A stretch of DNA of 64,000 bases from Shinisaurus crocodilurus (taxonomy: Eukaryota; Chordata; Lepidosauria; Squamata; Shinisauridae): the NCBI GenBank assembly GCA_021292165.1, contig CM037883.1:9811434-9875433 (forward strand), given 5' to 3'. Of the stretch, positions 21,897 to 30,599 are shown one piece after another. How positions within the stretch are numbered: the stretch's first letter is position 1; each line of letters starts with the position of its first letter. The notes beneath the pieces were generated by a model. That model saw only the letters and a program-made list of their open reading frames with translations. It ran no database searches and was not told where the DNA came from. Position numbers and translations under genes: made by a program.

Positions 21897-21944
21897 GAAC
21901 AAGCAGCAGTACTAGAAAGCCCCAAGGGACAGAAGTCATGATTA

Positions 21945-22118
21945 AGTATGCCTATGTACTCCAGTTGCTGGGGAACATGGGTGGCAAGGCACTGTTGCAC
22001 TCCTGTCCTGCTTGTGGAATCCTGTGGGCAGCTGGCTGGCCACTGTGTGAACAGAATGCTGCATATTAGATGGATAGATCCAGCAGGGCTCTTCTTACGT
22101 TCTTAAGTCCTCCAGGAG
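21945..22118 (+). mobile_element. CR1 LINE 3' end
   Basis: 'tatgcctatgtactccagtt', 'gctggggaacatgggtggca', 'tggccactgtgtgaacagaa' and 'cagggctcttcttacgttct' mark a 5'-truncated CR1. Confidence 0.85.
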
Positions 22119-22730
22119 ACTTTTCAGAAAGCACAAGAAGCTGGGAAGGCTGAACAGGACTTAAGTTGAAAAAATAAAGCGCACATACACCTCAGCCACC
22201 TCATTACAGTAAGGTAAGCTCTGAAGCCCTGCACACTGATAAATGCTGCCCAAATTCTCACAATCTCTGCAAAGGAAGCAGAAAAACAACTGGCTTTTTG
22301 TCACAGGAAAGCAGAGAGTTTGTGAAAGACCCAGGAAGGGATGTGGCACAGCACTAAGCTGAACCCTGAAGAATGATCGTTCTAGCAACAAGAGATGATG
22401 AGTGAGAATTTTGTTTCAGTTCGGTTTTGAGAAGAATGTCCCAAAATTTGCAAAGCTCATATTCAGGAGAGAAAGAACTTGAGGTTTATTTTTTATTTTT
22501 TTTTAAAATGAATGTGGTCTCATTCATTTTTTCAAAAAATAAAATAAAAGTGAAACTGACAAATTTTCCCACCCCTGCTAGAAACCCACAGTGACACTTT
22601 TTAACAACTGCATCCCCAAAAACTATAGAGTGAAAAGAAGGACTGTGAGTTACTAGGATCGGAAAATGGATGAAGAGAGAGGGCTGGAGTGCAGGGTATC
22701 TGTCTACATTGATTCTCCCTCTCTTTGTTA
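22119..22730. other. No gene recognised
   Basis: Short open frames only. Nothing recognised on either strand. Confidence 0.4.
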
Positions 22731-22734
22731 TTTC

Positions 22735-22952
22735 AGGGGAAGGGGCATAGCTCAGCTCAGCTATGAGAAAACAGCTGCTTTGCATCAAGAAGCTCTAAGA
22801 TCCGTTCCCCTGCCATGTCAGATAAAAGGATCCCTGGAGGAAGGCCTGAGAAAGACTTCCACCTGAGGCCCTGGAAAGCTACAGTCAGTCAGAGTACATA
22901 ATACTCTGGGCAAATAGACCTACCTGGAATAAGACAGCTTCCTATGTTCCCC
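22735..22952 (+). mobile_element. tRNA-derived SINE, near full length
   Basis: The head 'ggggcatagctcagctcagc' and 'gctttgcatcaagaag' retain the tRNA-like A box and the anticodon-arm area. Then follow 'ctgagaaagacttccacctg', 'aggccctggaaagctac' and the end 'agacagcttcctatgttcc'. The head looks most like an alanine-type tRNA, but that is a visual judgement. Confidence 0.85.
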
Positions 22953-22954
22953 TT

Positions 22955-23035
22955 AGATTTTAAGTTCCATGGGAGCAAGGGAACATCCATGTTGCTCATA
23001 TAATAGCACTGTAATAAATAGTGCTGTACAAAAGT
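22955..23035 (+). repeat. MIR/L2-like 3' end remnant
   Basis: 'cttagattttaagttccatg' and 'aataaatagtgctgtacaaa' resemble the ancient MIR/L2-type termini (TTAGATTGTAAGCTCC and a GTGCTGTA end). It is old and short. Confidence 0.4.
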
Positions 23036-23039
23036 ATGC

Positions 23040-24155
23040 TACTTTTTTTCCCCTCAACGATTCTCATTCAATTTAATGGAAAACTAATTGCTTTCAGGAA
23101 AAAAAGAAATCAAAGGAGAAGAGAATTCTCATGGGTGCTGTGTGGGGTTCTTGCACTTACCTTATATGAGGTGTCTGAGGGGCATGTCTGAATGCCCCGT
23201 CTTTCATCACAATCATCTCTCTGGTGGTCTGCAGCCTCCCTGGCTTCCCACACTTCAATTAAAGCCCCTGGGGAAGATATCATGAGGTAACTCCTCCCAT
23301 GAGGCTTTTTTCAGATCTGGAAGCACAGACAGCTTGGCAGGCTGCAGCATGATGAAGAGATGAGTAACAGAAAAAGAAAAAATATACACAGCACCCTCGA
23401 CCACCTCTCAGTGATAAGGGAAACTGAAAAATACCAGCAAAAGAAATTCTAAATTGCCCTGAGAATAAGGCAGAAAGACAGAGCCCCCTGTTGTGGGAAG
23501 AAACTTTCAGGGAATTGGAGGACAGATTTTGGCACTGTGCTAGTAAGAATAATTCTGACTCAAAAATAAGATCTACATATCCTAGTTCCAAGAAGAGGTG
23601 GATTGGGGTTACAGAAGGATTCACTTACTAGCTAAAAGCAGCTTTAATCATTTGATTAAAAATGATTTTTCAGAGGATGAATTTTCTCCTATATTGCAAC
23701 GGTACCTTTTATCTCCTCTAGCACTTCATATTCTTCCGAATATTTCTCTAAGAGCAAGCTACATGAATTGCTAGCTGTTTGCTAGCTCTCCACTTGTATG
23801 CATCAGGAGGGAAATGTAATAATTAATTAGTGGCTCATGATTGAGGCAGATAAAGAAATAGCTGCTCCTTTGACAAATATTGTTCTTTTTTTTCTTTTTG
23901 GCAAGGTGATGCTTTCAGTTTTAATTGTATATATCACATGTATTATCATGCACCAAATTAATTCCCATTGTATTCTTCCCTAGATTTTCCCAGTAGCTAA
24001 GAAACTCTGTTTCTGATGTTCAGGCCTGAGCGCTGTTGCTTATATGATACAGCCAACTCAGCACCACCGATGCACAAATGGGAGTGTATTGGCCTCCCTG
24101 CGGGGGCCTAACAGGATCTCAATTGATTCCCTGGGAAGGATAAGTCAGCTCCAGG
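23040..24155. other. No gene recognised
   Basis: Contains poly-T tracts. A 114-codon antisense frame (23280-23624) has no domain. The 23640-23960 part is AT-rich unique sequence and a weak candidate for conserved noncoding DNA. Confidence 0.35.
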
Positions 24156-24159
24156 TTTG

Positions 24160-24720
24160 CTTACAAGGAGACAAGTTTATTGAGCAACTTTCAACACACG
24201 CATGCACCCAATAAACAAGTGAGTTGGGACAGACCACGACATGGACTGTCTGGCAGGCACTGCCCAAAGTCCGAACGCTGAAAGCAGACAGTAGCTTCTT
24301 CTTATACATTTTTGCTGTTTACACTTAATGATTACTAGTGTTTGAAGCTGACAGCTAAGCAAAACATTACTGCTAAGCTAATGAGCAGGGTGAGTAATTT
24401 TGGCACAAGCACTTGTGATGGGGCCTGGTATCCACACCTGGTACTGGTTCCCATCATAGCAGGCTATTGAGCAGTGATAAGTGCGTGTGTGTCTCTTCAC
24501 TTCACATGCCAAGAATTCATTAAGGTAGCTTGACCAGTCCTTTGACCCAGCTCTTGTGCTTGGGAACCAAAGCAGCTTCCTAGGAGACAGGCATGCAGGC
24601 AAGAGAGAGATGCTAAGATGCTTTCTAGGCCTCTCTCAGGCCCAAGGAAAATGGAAGATGCTTTCAGGTTCAACAGTGGTTCTCACAGGCCCAACAGAGA
24701 GGTATGAGCAGATTTCAGGG
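24160..24720 (-). repeat. Possible LTR or other dispersed element (antisense), uncertain
   Basis: 'gacaagtttattgagcaact' carries an antisense AATAAA with an R-like context. The following 500 bp is moderately GC-rich and unlike the flanks. I see no matching second LTR, no TG..CA ends and no coding region, so this is a low-confidence suggestion. Confidence 0.2.
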
Positions 24721-24721
24721 A

Positions 24722-25075
24722 GAACATAAGAACCTAACAGCATCAGAAGGCTTATGCTGGCTCAGCTTGTCTGAGTGTGGAAAGCTAAGCAGGGTCAGGC
24801 CTGGTTATTACTTGGATGGGAGACCCCTCCTCTAGTTTCCTGCATTGAGCAGGGGGTTGGACTCGATAGCCTTGTAGGCTCCTTCCAACTCTATGATCTA
24901 TGAAATCTATAAGAGCCCTGATGCTGGATCAGACCAAGGGTCCAGCTCGTCTAGCTTTCTGTTCACACATTGGCGAACCAGCTGTCACAGGAAACCCACA
25001 AGCAGGACATGAGTGCAACAGCACCCACCTGCCTATGTTCCCCAGAAACTGGCCCACAGGCATATAGCTAAGGGT
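24722..25075 (-). mobile_element. CR1 LINE 3' end, split by a 5S-derived SINE
   Basis: On the plus strand 'agaacataagaac' starts the reverse-complement CR1 terminus. It resumes at 24918 with 'ctgatgctggatcagaccaa', 'caggaaacccacaagcagga' and 'tgagtgcaacagcac'. The 5S-derived SINE at 24735-24908 interrupts it. Confidence 0.85.
24735..24908 (+). mobile_element. 5S rRNA-derived SINE with CR1-like 3' tail, copy B (best copy)
   Basis: The 5' half aligns by eye with 5S rRNA: 'gtctgagtgtggaaagctaa' (A-box region), 'gcagggtcaggcctggttat' and 'tacttggatgggagacc' (box C region). The 3' half is 'gggggttggactcgatagcc', 'ttgtaggctccttccaactc' and 'tatgatctatgaaatc', a CR1-like end. It is inserted in a CR1 copy with a probable target duplication ATAAGARCC (24726-24734 and 24909-24917, one difference). 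It would be transcribed by RNA polymerase III from a type 1 internal promoter and mobilised by CR1 enzymes, inferred from the tail. Confidence 0.85.
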
Positions 25076-25089
25076 GTGTGGGAGACAAT

Positions 25090-25145
25090 TTATTTATTAC
25101 ATTTGTGAATCGCCCATCTAGCCCATCACCCAGCCACCCTGGATG
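25090..25145 (-). mobile_element. LINE 3' end remnant
   Basis: 'atttattacatttgtgaatc' and 'gcccatctagcccatcaccc' match, in reverse complement, the LINE end found at 1105-1203. Confidence 0.5.
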
Positions 25146-25236
25146 AAAGCCACAATGGATGAAGGCTGGTATGCTCCATTCAGCTTGGAGGGTCGCAAGC
25201 TGTGTGGGCCCCTGAGCGAAAGAAATCCAGCTCAGC

Positions 25237-25317
25237 CTTCTCCACCCAAAAAATGGAGAGGAGGAGGAGCATGTAAACCAACTTGCAAGAGAAAAAAGGT
25301 GGGATACTACTACTACT
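25237..25317 (+). mobile_element. Sauria SINE, 3' fragment
   Basis: 'aatggagaggaggaggagca' followed by 'tgtaaaccaacttgcaagag' and 'aaaaaaggtgggata' is the 3' third of a Sauria SINE. It passes into a (TAC)n(TAT)n microsatellite that probably grew from its tail. Confidence 0.8.
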
Positions 25318-25319
25318 AC

Positions 25320-25371
<52 letters not shown>
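25306..25371. repeat. (CTA)n(TTA)n microsatellite
   Basis: About 66 bp of trinucleotide repeat, CTA then TTA, seeded at a SINE tail. Confidence 0.96.
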
Positions 25372-25384
25372 TTCTCCACTATAG

Positions 25385-25515
25385 TGAGATGTGTTATATT
25401 TCTATGTAAATTATAGCCATTATTTCCAATTTGAATTTATACATATAAATTAGCATATGCAAGTGGTATGCAAATGTATGTCTTCTTTTGTCCTCTTTTT
25501 TGGTGCTGTATTTCT
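25385..25515 (+). repeat. Unclassified interspersed repeat, 3' part
   Basis: 'acatataaattagcatatgc' and 'cttcttttgtcctctttttt' match the 3' part of the copy at 35838-36185. Confidence 0.6.
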
Positions 25516-25571
25516 TCTTTCTTTTTTTTTAAATGACATATAAATGAACACCCTAATGGTAGATCTAGGAA

Positions 25572-25766
25572 CACAGGAAGCTGCCTTAGCCTTTGTCAGA
25601 CCTTGGGTCCATCTGGCCCAGTATTGTCGACACTGACTGGCAGCAGCTCTCCAGGGTTTCAGGCAGGAATTTTTCCAGCCCTACCTGGAGCTGCCGGGGA
25701 TCAAACCTGGGATGTTCTGCATGCAAAGCAGGTGCTCTACCACTCAGCTACAACCACCTTTCCCCC
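25572..25766 (-). mobile_element. tRNA-derived SINE, full length
   Basis: On the plus strand the order is tail to head: 'aggaagctgccttagccttt', 'ggtccatctggcccagtatt', 'gcagctctccagggtttcag', 'ctgccggggatcaaacctgg' and 'ctctaccactcagctac'. The last block is the reverse complement of a tRNA A-box region. It is the clearest copy of this family. Its head faces the GC-rich island that follows. Confidence 0.92.
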
Positions 25767-26096
25767 TAATGCAGCATTGAGGGGAGGCCTGGCGGCCGCC
25801 GGTCCCATACGCAGGTAGACCGGGCCTCAGAGGCCCACCGGGAGACCTGGCCTCTGAACACTGCCCCCCTGAGACCGCCCCAGAGACAGTAGACCTTCTC
25901 TCTGGCCCCCCAGCGGGAGAATGCGGCGTGCGCCCCGAGGCCTGTGCCCGTGGGCACGGGCGGACGCCCCCCCCTAAGACGGGTAGACCGGCCCTCGTGT
26001 CACCCCCCGTGATGGGAGACCTGGCCCCTTGACCCCCGGGGGGCCGAGGTGGCAAGAAGGGAGAATGGGCCGCCGCAATTCTGGTAGACCTTTCCC
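25767..26096. repeat. GC-rich CpG island-like degenerate repeat between two SINE heads
   Basis: About 330 bp with high GC and frequent CpG. A motif like 'ggtagaccgggcctc' or 'gggagacctggcctc' recurs near 25814, 25840, 25888, 25981, 26015 and 26083 at irregular 26-100 bp spacing. That suggests a degenerate minisatellite or the body of a GC-rich DNA element. Both neighbours are tRNA-derived SINEs whose heads point into it. Long overlapping open frames on the minus strand are a composition effect. Confidence 0.7.
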
Positions 26097-26312
26097 TGGC
26101 GCATGGCTGAGCACATGCTTTGTAAGCAGAATGTCTCAGTTTCAGTCTTGGACCTCTCCCATTAAGAAGGATCTCAGGGATCAGGGCTGTGGGCGGGCGG
26201 AAACCAAGACACCACCCTATCTCTGCTTGAGACCCTGGAGAAATACTGCTAGCCAGAGTGGGCAGTTCCAGACCTAGGGTCCGATTCTGTATAAGGCAGA
26301 TTCACATGTTCG
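26097..26312 (+). mobile_element. tRNA-derived SINE, full length, diverged
   Basis: The head 'gcgcatggctgagcacatgc' and 'tttgtaagcagaatg', then 'gaccctggagaaatactgct', 'agccagagtgggcag' and the end 'gtataaggcagattcacatg'. It is opposite in orientation to the SINE at 25572-25766. Confidence 0.8.
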
Positions 26313-27180
26313 TATAATGGGAAATCATTGACAGAACATGGTTGAGCAGCACATAAGATTCAGGGTAAGTTGGTTTGGAACATGTCTGCTCCGAAGTCCA
26401 TGGAAAATAATGATTCATCTTCCTACTAAATTCAAGCAAATTTGCAATATACTCATGGCCTCCTCTCCTTAACGCCCACATCAATCCTGCTAAATGGAGA
26501 GACAGTTAATTTGCAGTGCTGGGAGCTCAGAGTGAACTAATTTCCCTGAATTATTTGTTGTTTGGAGGTGGGGCAATGAAAGAAACAGGAGACGGAGAAG
26601 CTGGCGCTTCAATTGTTAATTACCTGAATACATATTTCAGAAATGTTCATTTACAATTATGAATGCACAATGATTTATTGATGAAGCAATGCACTGCACA
26701 ATATATAACAGTTAATTAAAGCCAGCTTGTGAGTCACATTCATTAAATTTGAATGATTTCTTAATAACTAGCATCACTGTATATCTAATTTTGGTGGGGC
26801 TCTAGAGACTGTTGACTGAACAACATGGTTATGCTTTTTGGGAATCTGATGGTTGCTGCTGAGATCAAAGTTATTCCAAGTCGTTATTATCCCATTAACA
26901 AGCAAATGTATTATAAATTAAACATTTTTAACCCAGAACTTTAGTTCATCAGCGAAATTAATTTAATTTTTTGGGAAGTGTTAAGTCAGTGATGTGGCCA
27001 TGTGATCCCTTTTTTTAAACAGTTCCAACAGGTAGAAGATATGGGTGTTTGTGCATACTTTGTTAAACACATGAGCTAATTGTTATAATAAGAATGACAA
27101 TTGATCTTGTGGCATGTTACAGATTCACAAAGCAGCTATGAATCAATCCATTCAAGTTAGTGAGATACTGGGGCTGACTT
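26313..27180. other. Repeat-free stretch; candidate conserved noncoding element 26520-26790
   Basis: No repeat is recognised. The 26610-26780 part is AT-rich with several TAATTA-type homeodomain-like motifs ('gttaattacctgaataca', 'cagttaattaaagccagc') and no microsatellite. That composition is common in vertebrate developmental enhancers, but no alignment was possible, so this is inference. Confidence 0.3.
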
Positions 27181-27800
27181 TTTTTTTTTTTTTATGACAG
27201 TGGCATCTCATCCTTCCTCCAGAAACATATGACTGCATACTTGGCTCTCTCTGCTCTCCTTGCTAAACTCATAACAACTCTCTGAGGATGGTTAGACTGA
27301 GAGATAGTGGCTGGCTGAAAGTCCCCCAGTGAATTTCATGTGTGAGTGGGGATTTGAACCTACGTCTTCCTGATGCTAATCCAGCACACCAGAACTCTTG
27401 CAGGTTGGTGCTCAAGTTACATGTCACTGCATGTGGGAAAATAACCCCTTGCAATGGCTTCACCAGCTTAGTAGCTGGTTCACACATGTGCATTCAACAT
27501 TTGATTACTCTTAGAAACCAGTAGTTTGAATGGCACAATACAGTATAACACCAAATACAGAATTTTCCTATCACCTCAAATGCAGTGCTTTTCAGTGTGG
27601 TTCATTCACACATTCAGCTTCTGGTCATCAATTATAGAGATGCCAAGTGATGTATATGCATGTGTGAACCAGCCCTGATCTCCATTCAAGCCAATAGAAA
27701 TGATACTTGTTGGATACCTCATTCTATGAACCCCACAGTCATATTTTGCTTGGCCTTTGTCATGTTTCACCAACCAGAACATTATCCAGAAGGGTACAAT
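27181..27800. other. No gene recognised
   Basis: Begins with a poly-T tract (27180-27194). Open frames are short. At 27300-27365 there is 'gggatttgaacctacgtctt', which resembles a tRNA-like B box of an eroded SINE or MIR, but nothing else supports it. Confidence 0.35.
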
Positions 27801-27879
27801 GGAGGAGGAGGAGGAGGAGGAGGAGGAGGAGGAGGAGGAGGAGGAGGAGGAGGAGGAGGAGGAGGAGGAGGAGGAGGAG
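27801..27879. repeat. (GGA)26 perfect microsatellite
   Basis: An uninterrupted 79-bp polypurine tract, the longest perfect trinucleotide repeat in the window. The polyglycine, polyarginine, polyglutamate, polyserine and polyproline open frames over it are artefacts of the repeat. Confidence 0.98.
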
Positions 27880-28728
27880 TCATCAATGGGGCTCTTGCAT
27901 CCCAGTTTGAACCCTGCAGTGCCAGTTGTGGAGGAGGAGCCCACCATAGACCCCCAGTACATGTAGGACACAAGAGGAGTTGAAACACCTTTGTAGGAAC
28001 TTTAGGATACTGTCCCTAGCTGATGCCATATCCAGGGAATCCACAGAATCTGAAGCACCTTAACTGGTCACATAGTCCCGATCAAAATACCAAAATCATC
28101 CCTGGGACTAATAGTCTGAGCTGAGGCCCAGACCAGAAGACATAGGACATGACCCCTAATTGTGTGGTGGAATCATGAAACTAGGTAGCTTCTGGATCAG
28201 ACCCCCACTGATGTTCCAGCAAGTGGTAGGGCAGGAGAGATACCTATAAAACCTTTAATTTGTGCTTAGTTGTTGCTGGTGCAGCTTGCTGCTGGTGCAG
28301 CAAACAAACAGCTCTTTGACACTAGACTGGCTACTCTAGTTACTCGGTGGGAGCAAGCTCCCCTGCTGTCATAAGAAGCTTGCTCTGAAACCTGGGTTTT
28401 GCCCACTCCCTTGTCTCACAGTAGATGGAGAATCTGAGCCTTGCAGCTCTAGTACTCAGAGGAGCAAAATAACCTTGAGCGCTAGGGACGTATGAGAAAT
28501 TTGTGTCACTTTGGTTTTCGATCAGGATTTTACACAGCTTGCTCCTTAAAGACTGAACATGGACTTGGATGTAATCTGTGGTTGAAGTCTGTATGTTTCT
28601 GAGCTTGCAATGTGATACATGGACCACCACCACCCAAAAATGTGTTTGACCATAAGTATACACTTCAAAAATGTGTATACATTTCAAAAATGTCCACAAT
28701 AGATGCCTACATATGGGGAAAAATATGA
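27880..28728. other. No gene recognised
   Basis: Includes small local repeats ('gctgctggtgcagc', 28270-28300; 'cacttcaaaaatgtgtatac', 28665-28690). A 119-codon antisense frame at 28340-28699 has no domain. Confidence 0.4.
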
Positions 28729-28840
28729 TTCATAGATCATAGAGTTGGAAGGGGCCTACAAGGCCATCGAGTCCAACCTCCTGCTCATTGCAGGAAACTA
28801 GAGGAGAGGTCCCCCATCCAAGTAATAACCAGGCCTGACC
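28729..28840 (-). mobile_element. 5S rRNA-derived SINE with CR1-like 3' tail, copy C (5' truncated)
   Basis: 'tcatagatcatagagttgga', 'aggggcctacaaggccatcg' and 'catccaagtaataaccaggc' match the tail and box C part of the other copies. The copy stops after 'aggcctgacc', so the box A part is missing. Confidence 0.82.
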
Positions 28841-29602
28841 TATGCATGGAAATAAACATGGATTTTCATATAAAAAAGAAAAGAAAAAGAAAGCTTGCAA
28901 TCTGATACAGTCTCAAGTCAGAATGAGCTTTGAGATGGAGTTCAGAGATCCCTGGCGAGCTCAGATGTGTGATTTGCACATCCCTACCTTGAGATCAGAA
29001 ACTGATTTTTTTTGGGGGGGGGGGGTTGAAATGTTCTGCACATTTATCTGTGTTACCATGGTTAATGTCTGATTTTGGGAAGGGAGGGGGAAGCGTTTCA
29101 GATGAGGAAGTATCACTTCTAGAAGCAGCCAGTGGGTTGCCCAATGCCACCCACTCAGTGGACCATCCAACTAAACCATAAACACTCCTTCCTCTCAGCC
29201 CTCTGACTTTTGGTCTTGTTTGACTGGGGCAACATTGGTGGCAATGGCAAGTAATGAGAATGTGCTAGCTGTGATGAATGATATAGAACAGGCAGTCCAT
29301 GCTTTCATGGTATCCTTGCTCATTTGACCCTCTTGCATTCATGCTTTCTGGAGCAAGCGGCCCCATGTGGGGCAGTTAACAAAAGCTATATTCAGTGCAA
29401 TCTTACGTGACAGTTTTATTCTAGTTCTTCAGTTCCACTTCCTGCTTGAAAACCATCAGAGTGACTTACAGGAATTAAATGGGGGGCGGGCAGATGGGTA
29501 TGATTCACAGCACATCCTTAAAAACATGTCATCTTCCGACTTGGATGGGGATGCGAATCCACTGCCAGTTCATTACCACTAAAGGCCTGCAGGTTATTTC
29601 AA
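28841..29602. other. No gene recognised
   Basis: A G-run lies at 29014-29024. The remaining sequence is unassigned. Confidence 0.4.
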
Positions 29603-29624
29603 ATCGTAGGAAGCTATCTTACAC

Positions 29625-30405
29625 TGACTGGACTCAGACAACACGATAACCCCCACACAAGGGTGGAGTATGGATTGAGTGTGGGTTGTCATTGAACCGT
29701 GGGTTGTTGCTGAAATGTGGGTTATCGTGTTGTCTGAACCCAGCTGCGCTAACAAGTAAGTCATGGCTTGTTAACCATGAACAACCCATGAAGAGAAGCC
29801 ATGGTTTGTTGTTGAGTAGTGGACTGTGGGTTGTTCACCATGGTTTGTTATCTCAGTTGGGTTCAGACAACACAATAATAACCCATGGTTCAACAACAAC
29901 CCATACTCAACCCATAGGGCTTGTTCTCATGACACGGGAACCGCGGGGGAGCAGAAGTCCCCCGCGGTTCCCGTGTCGTGCAAATGCCGACCGGGGATGC
30001 CCCCGCGGGATGGCCATGCGAGGGACGCACGCAAAGTGACCATGGGCAGTAGAGGGGTAAGCCCCTACCGTGCATGGCCACCCTGCCGTGCGAACAGTGG
30101 GCGGCCATCCTGCGGGGGCCGCACAGAGGCGGCATCCCAGAGTGGCCGGAGCTGCCGCTGCTCCAGCCTGTAGGGGCAAACGGCCCCTCTGGGCATCCTG
30201 GGCATCCTGGGCCCCTGCCCTCTAGCGCCGGGAGGCCCGCACTGCGGTGCGGGGACTGCCCGCTCCACCGGGGTCCGCCCACCCGGCACACCGACGGACC
30301 CCGCGGATCGCCCCGTGGTGCCTCCCCTGCCCGCAGCCTGGGTCGTGCGAACCGGCCCATACTCAACCCTTGAGTGTGGGTTATCTTGTTGTCTGAACCC
30401 AGTCA
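29625..30405. mobile_element. Dimeric MITE (four inverted TIR copies), itself interrupted
   Basis: The outer ends are 'tgactggactcagacaacac' (29625) and the reverse complement 'tgttgtctgaacccagtca' (30405). Two more TIR copies lie inside, one inverted at 29719-29743 and one direct at 29854-29877. The element is therefore two inverted-repeat units flanking a linker of about 110 bp. The linker itself is palindromic, with 'catggcttgttaaccatga' and 'caccatggtttgtta'. A second copy with the same layout is at 55328-55657. No transposase is encoded. A superfamily cannot be fixed because no target-site duplication is clear; hAT is my first guess. Confidence 0.8.
29917..30355. mobile_element. GC-rich MITE nested in the dimeric MITE
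   Basis: About 439 bp flanked by CCCATA on both sides (29911-29916 and 30356-30361). Comparison with the uninterrupted relative at 55.6 kb shows exactly this segment is extra. The ends are imperfect inverted repeats ('gggcttgttctcatgacacg' and, reversed, 'ggccggttcgcacgacccag'). Near the left end is a perfect 20-bp hairpin, 29931-29950 with 29958-29977. GC and CpG are very high, and the long open frames on both strands come from that composition. Confidence 0.75.
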
Positions 30406-30599
30406 ATGAGACTGACCAGTGGTCAGTATTATTCTCACTGACTGGCCGTGGCAGCTCTCCAATGTTTCAGACAGGGGACTTTCCCAGCCCTACCTGAAGA
30501 TGCCAGCGGCTGAACATGGGCCTTTTTTGTATGCAGAACAGGCACTCTCTCACTACACTACAGGCAGCCTTACTCTGACCGAGAATATTGGAAGCAGCC

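Larger units (their letters stand above)
29603..30570 (-). mobile_element. tRNA-derived SINE split by a DNA transposon
   Basis: The tail end 'taggaagctatcttacac' (29607-29624) and the remainder from 30406 ('gactgaccagtggtcagtat', 'tggcagctctccaatgtttc', 'ccagccctacctgaagatgc', 'ctacactacaggcagcc') together make one minus-strand SINE. The intervening 29625-30405 is a MITE insertion. The continuity of the SINE across the gap fixes the order of events. Confidence 0.85.

Noticed and set aside
24160..24720. Endogenous retrovirus
   Set aside because: Only a possible antisense poly(A)-signal context was seen. No paired LTR, primer-binding site, gag, pol or env was found here or at 46177-46900 and 60425-60615.
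24735..24825. Possible functional 5S rRNA gene
   Set aside because: Only the central promoter-bearing part is present. The 5' and 3' stems of 5S rRNA are missing and a CR1-like tail follows. Four similar copies show a SINE.
25700..25766. Possible functional tRNA gene (clear A and B boxes)
   Set aside because: It continues directly into the SINE body and tail, and the cloverleaf is incomplete. The other tRNA-like stretches (22735, 49165, 31405, 30882) are also SINE heads.
27660..27988. Frames encoding long runs of Gly, Arg, Glu, Ser or Pro
   Set aside because: All are readings of the (GGA)26 microsatellite.
29890..30366. Long open frames on both strands (158, 113, 99 and 90 codons) that could look like a GC-rich gene
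   Set aside because: They lie within a GC-rich MITE. High GC removes stop codons, several frames are open at once, and no domain is recognisable.
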